Assembly: GCF_036370855.1 (NCBI RefSeq)
Contig: NC_088102.1
Location: 35,625,835 to 35,689,834 of the forward strand
DNA from: Dromaius novaehollandiae
Taxonomy: Eukaryota > Chordata > Aves > Casuariiformes > Dromaiidae
DNA length: 64,000 nucleotides
Reading direction: 5' to 3'
Part shown: in pieces, positions 13,001 to 26,600 of the stretch
How the letters are laid out: every line of letters starts with the position of its first letter
Numbering within the stretch: position 1 is the first letter of the stretch
The notes under the pieces: generated by a model
Seen by the model: only the letters and a program-made list of their open reading frames with translations
The model's database searches: none
What the model was told of the DNA's origin: nothing
Program-made: the position numbers and the translations under genes

Positions 13001-13406
13001 ATCTTTGCTTAGGATCAGATGTCTGCAAGGGCTTTTGTACAGCTGTACTAAATTCATTACCCATAACCAGAATATTTAATCCAGTATTTGATGAGTAGCC
13101 CAGTAAGTAAAGAAGACCACAAAAATGGAGCAATACATTCAAACTTGTTAGAACAAGTCAGAAACCAAGAATCAAAATGATCACATGATTTTCTATTAAA
13201 TTTAAAAAGCTCACATTCTAGTGTGCTCTGCTTTCCAAATGTCATTAAAACCATTAATGAAGCAAAATTAAAATAGCTGTCATGCACATCTAGTTGGTGT
13301 TAACATGCTTCTTCTGCAGTTTACTAACTGGAAAGAGAAATGCAGAAAAGATGAAAAATTTGAGACAGACTTAGTGGTGCTAATGGGGAAAATAACAAAA
13401 ACATGA
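10031..13406. other. Non-coding interval, unassigned
   Basis: The longest open frame is 105 codons on the minus strand (11000-11317), with no domain I recognise and no coding-like neighbourhood. A perfect octamer ATGCAAAT (POU-factor type site) occurs at 10579-10586, but one such match is expected by chance in DNA of this length and composition. Confidence 0.6.
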
Positions 13407-13434
13407 ACACACTCACACACGCACACACACACAC
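13407..13434. repeat. (AC)n microsatellite
   Basis: About 14 AC units with a TC and a GC interruption. The minus-strand open frame across it (13324-13557, translating to a Cys/Val/Ser repeat) is a by-product of the dinucleotide repeat. Confidence 0.92.
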
Positions 13435-16400
13435 ATGCAATACCTTCATTTCCTTTTCATCTTTTTTTTTTTCTGTCTTTTCTGGTACGGCTGCTTGATT
13501 TGATTTGAGAGATGGAATTGCCTTCAGTGTATTAAAGAAGGCAAAATCTGTAACCATAAGTTGCAGCAGCCCAAAGACATTTCTGAAAAAGCTTCATTGG
13601 GCAACTTGTTTTGGTCCTCCCAGAAACTCACCTGTGAAGCTGGGTATGTTTGCAGAGCGGTTCTTCTTAAAAAGAACAAGCATATGACAAAAACAAGCTA
13701 ACAAACAAAGCTGTGATACATGTTTGGAGAAGACAGTTTTTACCTGAAGACAATAGAGAATCTTTTTTAGATCAAAGGCATGTTTTTAGACTGAAGGCAT
13801 GCAACCTATTTTCTGTTTTTCAGAAAGGAGTAATAATATTTCTGGTCCTCTGAGCAAGCTTGTTTCACTCAGCACCACTCTTCTCACTCCCCCTGCCAGT
13901 CACACTTTGCTTAGTAAACAATTCATTGAGGTTTGCTGTTTTATTTTATTTTTGCAGACAGAAAATGTACTGTTATTCTGTAAATGTTTTCTTGCTGTCA
14001 TACTTCCCAGACGATTTTCTTCCTATTTTTGGAGGCCTGAATCTGCGTTTGGTCACACTATTTGCTCCTCTATGGTCACCTCTGAGAAGATTAACCCTTT
14101 CATTAAGAAAGCTTGGCCAGGGTCAAACTACCGCCTGGCTCTGGACTCTTACATCCCTTTGATCTCCCAGCTATGGAGAAATTATTAGCAAATTCTAAGC
14201 CTTCCCATGTGATTTGTTTTTGTAAATTTGTAGAAATTATTCCTAATCCTATTACGTGGCTGAGGGCAAACCTGCATTAAATATATGAGACTTTTTGTTA
14301 TGTGGCAGATGAATAATAAAGGAATGCTGAATGCAGCCCATTCCAAGTTATGGGAATCTGGACACTTCATCAGCATTCACTTAATCCTCTGCCATGGCCT
14401 ACGCCTTTGATGAATGCTCTCATTTATGACCACTGATGCCACTCACTTAATTTCAGAGAAGAAAAATAATACCTAGCTGTTAATGTGAATATTTGAGTTT
14501 ATGGCTGTACAATGAATAATTGTAACATTATCGAGGGAACATCTTCTTATACATTATTCACTTGTATAGACCACATTAACCAGAGAGAGGAAACTTGCAG
14601 TTTTGCATCTCCCATCTTCTTTGGAAGGTAGACACCATGCAGACAAAAGTCAGTGTCTTAACCCAAATTCTAGCTGACAGCCCGTATCAGCCCTCACTAT
14701 ATTTTGCTCATTGTGTTGCCAATCTCCTATCCCACCAATGACATTTTTTCAAAGAAAGAGTGGATTTCCTAGAGACTCTACTTCCATAGCTTTTTATTGA
14801 ATAGGAAAATGTATCCCTCCTTTTTGCTTTGCCATGTAGTATGTCTGTAAATTTAAGCTGAAAATTAAGACAGCACAAAGTTTATGCTCGTACTTTATAA
14901 AAATATGGTTCCCATAATAAAAAGGTTCCTTTCATGCAATTTAAGATAAAAACAAAATTCATAAACACAAAATTTATAAAATAATTCTTCAGTGTTTTTC
15001 ATATATAGTTTACAGCTTTTTCATCCAGAATCACAAGTATTCAGCCATGAAAAACATATTCACTTGTTTTATACAAATCTGTGTGATCTGAGACAAGATT
15101 TTTTTTCACATGTTCCTACTATATCTGATCTCTCTTCAGGTTTCCTTATTTCATTCAAGAGAATATGTAATTACATTGCTGGTGTAAATATTATTGTTTT
15201 AATTGGAAGCATTTCCACATTTTTAAGTGTATTTATTTACTTTTTTGAATGTATAGCAATATTTAAGAGTAGGAGTTCACTATGTTTTTATCCTGCTTAC
15301 AGTGAAGTAATTTTAGGTTGATGGTGCTAAAATTCTAAAAGTAGAAACCTGCTGTCCCTTTAGTTTAGATCTATAAATTTCAGAGGTAAATTGAAGTTCT
15401 GGTAAATCATCAGTGTGAGAAACGTGTCTCGATTTAGTAAACTATTTAAAAAAAAAAGTCATATCCTAGTGGGAGTTTTCACACACTGTAACTAATTTAC
15501 TGGAATCAACTGAGTAAAAATAAATAGTTTGCTTATTTATAGTACATTTACTGATCGCTATTTTGAGAACTAGTGTAGCAGCCTATCAGGACAGCCTGGG
15601 CTGAGTGCTCCAAAATGAATATAAATAGGGGTCCCATGTAGAGTAGTTGCTTCAGTCATCCTCTTCCATACTGTCACCTAATTTAACACACATGCTGTAG
15701 AAGTCACATGCAAGCTTCTGCATGCAAGTGTTATTTTGTATTTGCTGTATGTTTTGAGATGCCTGTCAGAAACAAGAGCACTGTCAAAGTGGAAGTTTTT
15801 ATTTGGGAAAGGGATTGTAATATCTTGTGCAGTGTGTCCATATAATTATGATGATTCAAGATCTATTTTTTAAAGGAGAAAGAAATGCAAACTCTTCCGT
15901 GATTGTAAAATGATACAATGATGAAAGATTACAGCTTAATTGACTTCAGGGAGAGCAAGGCATGGCCTTAATTTAACATCATAATGTGCTGAGCTAAACT
16001 CTTTTCACCCCCTTGGATTTCTGTGCTGATTTCTGATGCCTCTGGTTTTTCCCTTGACAAACACAACATTTCTACAGGGTCACATTATTACGAAATTGCA
16101 GAGTTGATTGCATTTTTAAAATTAGTCTCTGTGACCCAAAGTGTTTGAGAAAAGAAGAGGGTACATAATCTATAATGGTTAAGATATGGATTTACAAAAG
16201 TAGTAGACAAGAATACAAAGTCTATTTACAGTGGGCCAAATCTTGCGAACAATGTTTTGGCAAAAATCTCCATAAATCTAGTGACATATTTTTCTTGAAA
16301 TTCACCTCCCTCAAAAATTCACAGTATGTCCATAGCGGAAATTTTGTTGAAGGACATCTAAACTAAAAGCCAGAAACTAAAAAACAAAAAATACCTGTGG

Positions 16401-16935
16401 ATGTACTTTAGATAGCTTTTTTTAGATTTTAGATATTTAGTCCTCAGTATGAGTATTTGGCAATTAAGGAAATCCAGGCTAGATCTACTTTTGGAACATC
16501 CCCAAAATATACAAGGTTTGTGAACTGGAGTCATGCTATATATTCCCGCTAGCATGATGTCAGTTGAAATATGTAACACTTACCTGTGCTATGGACACCC
16601 AACTTTGGTAGTCAACTTCATAAAATCATCCTTTGTTACTATAATAAGAATGTAAAGGCTCCATTCTATGTGAAACGCAATCAGTGTCTGGGGATTGCTT
16701 GCTATAGCATTTAAGGCTTTGCTGACGAGTCAGCTAGTGAGCAAACACCCTGTTTGCTATTAAGCGAAGTACAGATCTCTGTACAGTCATGTTGTTAAAC
16801 TCAAAATGTGCAAGTCTTTCATAAACTATAAATTGGAGTCCACAATAAAAGAGAGCAGGGACAATGTAAAAAAGATTTGGTTTTTGGTTAATGAGCATTA
16901 GCACCAACAGCTGGAACACCTTATTTTGCAGGAAG
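13435..16935. other. Non-coding interval, unassigned
   Basis: Contains two overlapping plus-strand open frames (13799-14188, 129 codons; 13860-14162, 100 codons) and another at 14992-15321 (109 codons). Translations are rich in Phe, Leu and Ser from pyrimidine-rich DNA, with no conserved motif, no splice-bounded structure I can defend and no match I recognise. I treat them as chance frames. No repeat family is recognised. Confidence 0.6.
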
Positions 16936-16971
16936 TGTGTGTGTGTGCTGGGGGGGGGGGGGGGGGGGGGG
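16936..16971. repeat. Short (TG)n followed by an uninterrupted G22 tract
   Basis: A short TG run ('gtgtgtgtgtgtgctg') leads into 22 consecutive G (16950-16971), followed by 'tttccactc' and a T-rich stretch. A plus-strand G run this long can fold into several G-quadruplex registers, and the C-rich complement could form an i-motif. It is a likely site of length variation and sequencing error. Confidence 0.95.
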
Positions 16972-17986
16972 TTTCCACTCTTTTTTATAAGATAGTTGAT
17001 TCAGACCGGTAGGTTGTTCGGTGAGTTTTTCCTTACATTTTTAAAGCTCCTCTTACATGGTCTCTTAACAAAATTTAAATGAGTCTAAGCAAAGCCCTTC
17101 CTGAATGTAATGTTACTGTAAAACAATGCATTCTTTGCATATCTGGAATGAAAAGGTAATGAAAGCATTCTGATGTTTTGGCTCCAGTCCTGCAATCAGA
17201 AGAGGTTGCTTGGGTATAAAATGTAAGAAGCAGCAAGGCTAAGCAGCATAACTGAGAGAAATGTCTTCAGCCAAGGCACTGTCTGTATTGTACTGGACAC
17301 TGAAAGCAAAGCAAAGCAAAAATGGCTTCCTGCCCACCACGTAGTTTTTATGATTGTAGAGTAATCCTCCAAACCCTCTCTATCCAGAGACTGAAATGCT
17401 TTTACCTGAAAGTAAGAAACATTCATGGCTTCTTTTTCAAGACTCTGTTTTCCAGTGTGATTGTCTTGGAAGCATACAGCATGTATCATGTGTGAGAAAT
17501 TATACTTTGCTGAAATGTTGCCTTGTTAAGATATGCTAAGAAAGCTGAGAGCAATATTTACAAATAGTTTGTGTCACAACAATACACCCACTGCTCAGGC
17601 TTCCATCGATTTTACTATAATAAGAGTTGTAATAAAGGGTACCACTTTTAAGTATTATGAAAGTATTCTTTATAAAGAAAGATAATTGGGAAAAAATCTC
17701 TAAAATCTATATTAAAATCATTTTGCAGATTCTGCAATCTCAGCTGTCAGAAAAAGCAACCACAGTCTCTCATGTCTAAGAAGAATCATCCGGTTTTGTG
17801 TTGTTACTGCTTATTTGTCTCTTTGCCCCATGTAAGTTTTTAATTTACTTATGAAGCTCAAAACTCAGCTACTGTCACTCTTTTTTTTAAAAAAAAAAAA
17901 GTTGCTGTTAATCAATTTAAGCTGTGCTTTTGGAAAGAACAGCCACATTACTTTTCCATTCAGGAGATAGTTCAGTCCTGTACAGC
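16972..17986. other. Non-coding interval, unassigned
   Basis: No recognisable gene. The longest open frame is 97 codons on the minus strand (17196-17489) without a known motif. A short 'aaagc' tandem run lies near 17305-17320, and a mirror-like T/A tract ('tttttttt' then 'aaaaaaaaaaaa') at about 17881-17900. Confidence 0.6.
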
Positions 17987-18085
17987 AAGTGTTAAATTCT
18001 GCTGTCTATTACATGAGTGTAAAGCTGGTGTAATTCCACTCATGCAAAGGAGGCAGTTCAAATTTACATCAATTTAAAAGAAGGA
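17987..18085. repeat. Sauropsid palindromic repeat fragment ('gtgtaaa' type)
   Basis: Reads 'gttaaattctgctgtc', then 'gagtgtaaagctggtgtaat', 'tccactcatgcaaagg' and 'aatttacatcaattta'. The paired 'gtgtaaa...ttccact' and 'tttacatc' arms follow the pattern of the palindromic 'ttctgct...ggtgtaaat' repeats of crocodilians and turtles. It is diverged; family name not assigned. Confidence 0.55.
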
Positions 18086-18296
18086 AAAGCCAGACCTTCC
18101 CCTGAGCATTTGAAATTCACTCCAATAGATTAATGAACACTTTTCTTGCATGCAACTTCATGTTTTTAAGATCTTCCACAGGGAAGGTAAGAAAGGCATT
18201 CAAAAACAAGCTAAACCTTTTTTTCTATCAACTTTTATTTTACTTGTTATTTTTAATGGAGTGTGGAATATGCCTGATATATTTGTAAGTCGCAAG

Positions 18297-18350
18297 GGCC
18301 TGTTTCACCCACTGGTATCAATGAGTGACATCAGGGGTGAATTTGGCTTA
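18297..18350. repeat. Sauropsid palindromic repeat fragment ('caatgagtgacatcagg' type)
   Basis: 'gggcctgtttcacccactgg', 'tatcaatgagtgacatcagg' and 'ggtgaatttggc' reproduce the '(g)gcc...cac-ccactg-a-tcaatga...aggggtgaatttggcc' layout of a common sauropsid repeat. The outer 'ggcc / tggc' edges and inner 'tcaatg / acatca' arms are near-palindromic. Short and diverged. Confidence 0.45.
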
Positions 18351-20582
18351 GTTAGTTTTGTTCCAGCAGGTTACTGTATCTGTCGATCCATGCCACTTAG
18401 ATCTTGACAGAAACATAATCATGTTATATGGGTATGTACAGAAGAAGTAGTTAAAGTGTATTAGAAAACATATACACTGAAGTGGATCATTTTTTCAGTC
18501 TATGAAAGCAAGGTACAAACTGAAGGCTGTTTCTTTAGTTGGCGTTTGCTATTATTTTTGGTTAACCAAAAGCAAATGTGGTGTAATATAGAGAATTTTG
18601 CTCCATCTTCCAAACACATTGTCCTGTTTTCTACTAAAATTAATCTATCGATTCAGTGACTTCTTGAACCCTTTTTCTCATGCTGAGTGTAGTACTTGTG
18701 AAGAGAACAGCCCGAGCACACCAGTGTGAGTCAGGATCTGAAATCTGACATTGCCAGTATGCGTTACATTCTGGCTGCATTTTTAGCATAGCAACGGGGG
18801 ATCACAGAGGTGAAATCTAGACTGATTTACCTCATCAACAAAACACGTCCTATGACCAAACTGCTTCTCTATATTAATAGGAATGAGCAGACAGGCTGCC
18901 ATCCCCCTGTGAAACTCATATCCATGGAAAGCTTTTAATTTTTTTTTTTTTTTGAGAAAAGCAAGCAAAGTCCCACAAGAATTGTTTCACAATTACATAT
19001 ACAAATAGGTTTACATACAGTTAGCAGAACTTCTAGAAGGAAATAGCGCTTGCATGTAATAACAAGCACCCAGGAAATGTCCAGTGAAGCCCAGGACAGA
19101 GTATTTGTTCAGATGAGCTGCAAAGCAGACTGGGGCAGGAGAGAGCTTCTGGATCCCTGTTTAGTATTAAATTTTCAGTCTTGATGTGATTGTATTATTT
19201 TATCTCTGTGAATTTAGCACATTTGATGTATGGTTATGGCCTTATAAATATAACAATAAATATCACATTTGTATTCAATTTGAGAAGTCTCCTTCCCTCC
19301 CTCACACCAGCAGCAATACATGTGATCTTACAAGGGTCTGACTGTAAATAATCTGGTTAAATACAAGGTTACTGATGCACTTACAATATAGAGAGTCACA
19401 AAGACCGTGGTAAGATTCAAGCCCCCAGATGTCTCTTCTTGCCTCAGACAAAGCAGATGTCTTTGGTTTTGAAAGGCAATGCATAATCTATTTTTGCTTG
19501 TTCAATAAAGAAACCGTATATTTACCGTACCTTTAGGGATTACTTTTTGTTATTGTCAAAGAAATAATTTCAATGTTTACAAATTGTTGGATGACATTCC
19601 CTCGTACATTTTTAAATATGATATGCAGGGAAAATACTTCTAGTTCTAATCTTTTTATTTAGAATAGAAAAGCTATGTGTAATCGAGGAGATCGGATATG
19701 ATATCTTTATTAAAGTGGCATATGCTAGCTCTGTTACAGTTAAAGGTCTGCCAGTATATCCATTAAGGAATCCATTTTTCAGACTTTTAACACTTGTCTA
19801 TATTCATACCGGAGTGAAACTTGGCACTCAGGTTTATAGCCCAATTTGTGCTGCTATTTACAAATGTCTCTTGGTATTCATTTAAAAAAATGTTTTTCTA
19901 TTAAATGCCTGAAGACCAATTAGTTATTTAAAATGCAAATGGGAGTGGTAGTGAAAAGAACACTGTTGACTACTCTAAGAGTCCCGTGCTGGAGCCTGAA
20001 AATAATTTTGCCATAAGAAGCTTACGATATTCGATCATTCTGGAATGAGCTGAAAGTTAGGAGGTAAGGTATTTTTTTGAGGTTGGAGAGCTTAGATGCC
20101 CCGGAAAGAGCTACTCTGTGTATCATTTAGCTAACACATGCTTTAAAAATCGTGTACACCCTCATGTGCACACTATAACATTCCAACAGGCCTCATTATA
20201 TTCAGGTAAATAGCATGTTTTTTTAAAAAAAGAGTATTTATTTATATATTTCAGTATTGAATATATTCATAGTCCTTTATGGTAGCACAGTGCTATTTAT
20301 TTCAGTTATTTTGGGCTTTTTTAATAAGCAATTCTGTATAAGTATGCTACAATAGCAAGGCAAAACTTGATGCAGAAAAGATAGCACAGCAGCCTGAAAT
20401 CCAGTCATGTCTTTGCTGCCTTACTGTTTGAATGTAAATTTCCTGTGGTTTAATTCAAATATACTTTTGCTTCTTTGTTTATACATTCTCATTTCTATTT
20501 GCTCTTTAAATAAAAGTTTGATTCCTCTGAAATGAAAATAACTATCAATGTTTTATTCTGAAAACAAATATGGCTTTATCCT
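18351..20582. other. Non-coding interval, repeat-poor
   Basis: No gene and almost no recognisable repeat apart from a T15 tract (18939-18953). Open frames are about 60 codons at most (18783-18968 and 19302-19484, minus) and unremarkable. This begins a stretch to about 26.8 kb with few mobile-element traces. Confidence 0.6.
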
Positions 20583-20643
20583 TAGCTGATGTAAATCAGC
20601 AGCTCATTTGCCTTTGTACTAATTTATGTCAACTGAGAGGTTA
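20583..20643. repeat. Sauropsid palindromic repeat fragment ('gatgtaaatcagc' type)
   Basis: 'tagctgatgtaaatcagcag', 'ctcatttgcctttgtact' and 'aatttatgtcaactgagag' match the layout 'agctg-gtgtaaatcagc...ccaatttacaccagctgagg': the two ends are mirrored copies around a short centre. This is the same broad class as the fragments at 8.2 and 18.0 kb. Confidence 0.5.
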
Positions 20644-23600
20644 GCCTGTCATCATAATAAACAAAAGAAAAAGTTCTTAAATCATTTGAGAAAGTTCCAA
20701 ATAGCAAACCTTATTATAAATGGAGATCTCTTACTGCTCCCTCATTTTAATTTCTTTTTTGACAATAAATAAACTTAGGAAAGATGACGAACAGAATTTT
20801 AGTAACTCCTTATCGGACCAGGTTCCTTAATTTTATGTAAACTACTGTGGTCTGAGCTGGAAGCACTGGAGAAAATGTTACGAATAAAAGAAATCCAGAG
20901 TCAAACGTTCTTTATACCTTTGGGTCATTTTAGATTTTAGGGGTTTAGAAAAGCCCCATCAAGCTCCATTTAGACTTCAGGAGTAATTCCTTAAAGCAGT
21001 TCTGTAAACAAAATGATTCATAATGTAGATTTTTTGTTCGGTTTTGTAGTTTCTATTCCTCAGTTGTGAAAAAAAGTATATACTTTTTTTTAAGTACCTT
21101 ACTTTTCATTTCTGCAAACCTAATTTTTAGTCTTGGGTTCTGAGAAATCAAGGGCTATTTAGAATACAATAAAGAATAAAAGTGTGATCAATTGTAAGAA
21201 GTATTTCTGTGAAGTGTGAACAAAGTGGGAATCTGAATTGCAGCCCCAAGTATTTAAATAAGCTATTACAAAAGGAGTGCTAGGAACCATTATATTGCAT
21301 GATTTCTTGTGAATAATAGAAATGCTCTCTATCAGGTATTTTTACTTAAATGGAATAAATGTTTGAGAGAGATGGTGTTCAGCCATTGTAACCTTTCATG
21401 CCACTACTGTTAGTATTGTTAGAACTTCATCTATTAAAAATATGCTTTGAATCTATTAAAAATATTCTAAAACTTAGAAAGAAGTGTAGTTTTTAGCCCC
21501 CGTACATTAGTATCTCCATCTTTTGGTAGTGTGTCATTTATGCTTTAATGACATCAGTGTAGAATTTCAGCATTCTTATACAGAAAATGCCTGTCATATA
21601 CAAACAACATTATGGCACTTTTAGTATAATATGCCTATAGTAGTGCTATTATTTAATGGTGTGCTTTTATATTGCTCAAGTAAGTTTTTAAGGATAAATG
21701 TATCTACATCATATACTAGTCCTGGGGCTAGTAAATGGAGTTACTTGTTGTGAATAAGGTGAGCAGGGTTTCATCTCTAGTTATGATGGTCCTGGTACAG
21801 TATCACTGAAGTAAAAAGAAGTGTCTCATTTATTTGCCTTTTATAAGAGCATAAGCAATCTGTGAGTCGCAGTTCATCAAATGTCCCATTTAAATCTGGT
21901 GTTTTTTACTGATGAGACATATTCATGTGTCTTAGAGTTGTGTTGAGTGGGGCTGGTTTTGCTGAATTGTCATGTAGGAACAGAAGTCCATGTTCTTTGT
22001 TTGGGCTTAATTCCAGATGACATCCACAATCCTGTTGCTTTTGCCCAAGGAAAGACCAAATTAAATATTTTCTTACATTTTTAAATTTAAGTTCAGGGAG
22101 TCTGCCCTTAACCCCATGTGACCACAATGCAGTCAGGGATACTGGCTTAGGCACAGGTGAGAATCTGCCTCCAGTGGGGGTCAGCCAAAACACAAAATGA
22201 AAAAAATGTTTCTTTCCAGAGGAGTGAAGTTATGAAAACTATGTATGCCATTACTGATTTCATGCAGCAGTACCATATGAAAGAACCTAAAACTCCGTAC
22301 TAGGGTGGTATTTATTGGATTTGGTGAGAACTAGTGTCCCAAATACATGGATGCTTCCTGTTTGTGTAACATAACCAATGCTTATGGGGAATTTTTTTTT
22401 TTTTTACTTAATTTGTTCTAAATGCCAGAAATATCCTGAAATGATATTTTGGAAGGAAAACAGGCCAGTAGAAAGGATTGTTTTGTATGTTTTATAGTGA
22501 ATAAGGCAAAAAACATAGAGTCTCTTTCTAGTAATGGGAACTTCATTTAGAATATTATTTTCTGATATAAGATACAGGTTTATGAAAGCTTTTTATAATA
22601 CTGTTTACTTTGTTTTGCATTATATCTGCTCTTCCTTACTCTATACAGTCACTGTTTGCATATTCTTTGGAATAAACACAAGCAAACTGGCTTTCTTGCT
22701 TTCTAGCTAGAACCATTAAAAACTCTATTAAATTACATTTTAAAATTTTAAAATTTAAATTTAAAAATGCTAAATACAAGAAGGCTTGAATTTAAATTAA
22801 GTGGATATGTAAGGAGTCTTTGGGCCATAGCAAAATTTGAGAACTATAGGATAGGGGTATGTGTCACATCACAAGAGAATGTATAATGTATCCTTTAATA
22901 ATGACATCTGTTTCACATCAACTAATGCAGTTAGAGTGCTATAGGTTATTTAACTCCAATGGACCAAACTTTCAAATCAAGTTAAATATCTCCTTGGTAT
23001 TCTTTGGGGAATGACAAGGCATGATCTTGGGAAAATGGAGTCCTTTTAATTCTAGTGACTTCAGTCACAGTTGGTATCCACCTCTTCCAGGTCAGTCTTG
23101 GCATCTTCTGGGGGAGTCGTTGTTAGAATAATAGTTATGCAAATATCAGGTCAAAAATCAGGCCTTCGGCCAATGTTTTTTCTGAGTCTGCAGGCTCTTG
23201 AAGCTTTGCCTTGAGCTTGACATTAAATCTTTAAATCTTACTCAGATTTAGTATGGAATATTAATTGGGATACATTTTTACCAAATCTATAGTAATTTAT
23301 TTTCATAAACCAGGGGATAAAAACTCAGTAGTTACCATACAGTAAAACTCCATTCTTTGTTTAGATTAAATAATATAATATAATAAAAGCACAGGTCTGC
23401 AGCTGTGAGAAATAATTTTATACACACTTGGAAGAAGAAGCAGGTTGTTCAGAGCAAGTAGAGACACTTCAACCGAGCTACTGGGATTCGGATCCCATAA
23501 CACTTTGGAATTAGTTACTAACTACATATACAACACAAGTAATAGCAGGTTTGGCACATTTAAACCCTCATTTTGCCTTCAAACATCATGACTGGTCTTT

Positions 23601-26600
23601 AAGCTGAACCAGGTGGGATTTGCAGGTGAATCGGAAGCCTTTGGTTGAACTGTATTGTCCAGCACACACCTGTGTGTGTATTTGGAAAAGAAAGTCTCCT
23701 TTGTTTTGCTGCAGAGGCAGCCACAAAATGTCAAGATAACCTTAATTTATCCATTAAAAATGTAGGCCCATATTTAAGAGTCATCAGCAATAAAGGAAAA
23801 TATACTGAATCATTTCAAGTGCATGCTAATCATTTAATGTAATAAATGGAGCAACTCTAATTATCTCCCGAGGAAATGATTTCACACTAAAACAATGGAA
23901 ATGAAGAGGTTACTTTGGGAGCATTATACACAGCTGAAAATTACTCATGTGAATCTGGAGGATATTTCAAATAAGTAGAAAGGAATGCTTCTGCCTTTTC
24001 AGTAATCATTTAATGCTACGAGAGAAACACTAAATGATGGTAAAGATATTTAGTAATTTGCATGCAGTGAGGCTTTCACAGGTGCAGTTACACGACCAAA
24101 CACTGTTCCTTTCCACTGAGACACTGGTTAGCACAAGATCAATGTCATAATTACAGGTCTTTAATGCAGAATAGTTGAACAGTGAACAGTAAAATGAATA
24201 TATTTGTCTTTCATATTTGTTAATTCCAGTCCGCATTAGAATTTATAGATTTGTAATTGAAAATACCCATGAGTCTCTCCCTCGGGGTCTCTGGGATTCT
24301 TTATTTTTAAAAGGGTAAATAAAAATCTTTTTGATTTTTTTTTCCCAAACTAAATCCCAGGAAAGCTTATTTTGGAAATTTAGCACATTTTTAGCCAACA
24401 AAGAAGAAAATGAAAAGCAAACTTTTGAATAAGATGTAAAATTTTCTCAGGGAGTGGGGTTAAAATTGAGTTTAGTGATTCAGTCCATTCCCTCCAAGGG
24501 AACTGATTTTACTGTAAGCTAAAATGTTTTGTTAAATTATGTACTTCAGTTGCTTGGGTGTTATGTCTGTCTTGGAGAAGCACATGAAATGAGCACTATC
24601 CTCCTAGGCATTTTAAAAACACATCCACATTAAATAGAATATATATACAGTGGTTGAGCATGCAGTCTTTTTAAACTAGATAACAAAATGATTTTGACTT
24701 GTTTTAAAATCTTTTTCCTTAAATGGCTCTAAACCTAAGACTAAAAGATAGATAATGTGGACTGAAAAATTCCCCCCTTGCTTTCAGTTTTGTAGAGAAC
24801 AGCACATTATAGGTACTTTCCTTTGTACAAGAATCGCATCAAATGCCAGGAAAGCTACATCTGTTTTGGCTACATATTTAACAGTATGCTTTCCAGAACC
24901 CTCAATTTGTCTTTATGAATACATCAAATGCAGCTTGTTTAAAATGTTTGCCCATTCCAGTGCCAGGCTACGATAGATATTATTAGCTTATAATTATTAT
25001 TAAAATTAGGTAAGATATTAGAGAATGCAGCTCTTGTACACAGGGAAAGATATGACCTAGTTCAAGACAAATTAATGCACAATGATTCTAAAAGCATAAA
25101 CAGACGAATATAACTTTTAGATGGTCTGCATTTATTTTAAGGCTGATGCATATTTCACAAGAGAATATTTAGACAATTGTTTTTTATTGTAAGATTACTG
25201 TTCATCTTGTACAAGAAAACAATTGTTATCAGGTATGAACTTAATTGGAATCAACTGTAGCAGTCTTTACAGGAATTTACTGAAATGTCTGCCATTCAGA
25301 GCTGGCTTACCATAATATTCTCTATGGAATAGTTGACCACAGGATTCTCATTCACAAACAGCCAGGTTAAACAGTTAAATGCTAGCAAATCCTGCATAGC
25401 CCTGTGGGAAATTTCACTTTAATCCCAAACTTATAAGAGGACAATCAAAGCCCAAAGCCTGAGTAACAAATCTGATCCTCCGTTGCAATCTGTGTCCTCA
25501 TGGGAAAGAGAGAGATGCTCCCTGTACAAGCCTGAGATGGATAAATACCTAAATGATGAGATAGATGGGGAATGCAGAAGAAGCGTCTGGCTTCAGCCAT
25601 TCGCTTCCAATTTCACATTACATTGTGAAAGGCAATTCTTGTGCAGCTCGGGAACAGCCAGTCCTGATTACTATAAGTTGAAGTGTGGCTTAAGGAATGA
25701 TTAATGACAGTGTCAGGAGAAAACAAAGCACAATGAGAGTTATCTCTAATCCACCTGCTTGCAGATGCTATAGTAAGGGAATGAAAATGGCCCCGGCGAG
25801 CCCTGATAATAAAAAAATCAAAATAGAAAGGTGCAAAGCTGTAGATATGTATTAATCTGATATATAAAAACTAGGTCTTAGCTTGAATAAAGCATTAGGC
25901 ATGAATGGAGCCCCATAGGTGATAGATATTAGAGCATAGTGGACTTCACATTGTCTGTATTTTTTAAATCAAACAGAACTGTTCCCTTCAGTATTGCCTT
26001 TGACATTAATAGGTTGGTATTTGAAAAGTCACAGTTCACTAGATGAGCAGGCTTGTGAGTTCAAGCTCATTAAACAAAACCTCTTTTTTGTTGTTTTTTA
26101 AAAAAAAGTGACACCATACCACCACCTTGTGGCTTTCTAATGCATAACCCCGGGGAGGAGAGGATCAGATTTTTCCATTTCCAAACAAGCTACAGTCAGA
26201 TAAAACATAATTATAAGATCTCCTTTCTTTCTGAAAGGCAAACACACTTACAGCTACTTCCACTCGCACAGTGCATCTGCAGGGCAGGTAGGCCCTTCCC
26301 AAAGGTTCTTTAGGTAGTTTTCAAGCTGTTCCAGTAACATTTGCTCTGATCCAAGACCGCAGCTATTACAGAAGTAAGAGGGTCACCGATCGCAGCTATG
26401 ACTGAATATGCAAATTAAGGTAGTTTCCTACAACTAGGTTTCAGTTGCTCATTTTCTGCCTCGTCCTGATCTATCCATCTTTCTAAACTTCAAGTCTGCT
26501 GGGAAATCTGTCACGGATTGTGTAGCAAGCTGAGAACTGGAGAGATTCACTGTACGGAACTGTCTCCTACTGTCTCTTCCTTCTTGGTGCGCCGTGCTGT

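Noticed and set aside
13799..14188. 129-codon plus-strand open frame with an overlapping 100-codon frame
   Set aside because: The two frames overlap in different registers, the translation is Phe/Leu/Ser-rich from pyrimidine-rich DNA, and there is no known motif or defensible exon boundary.
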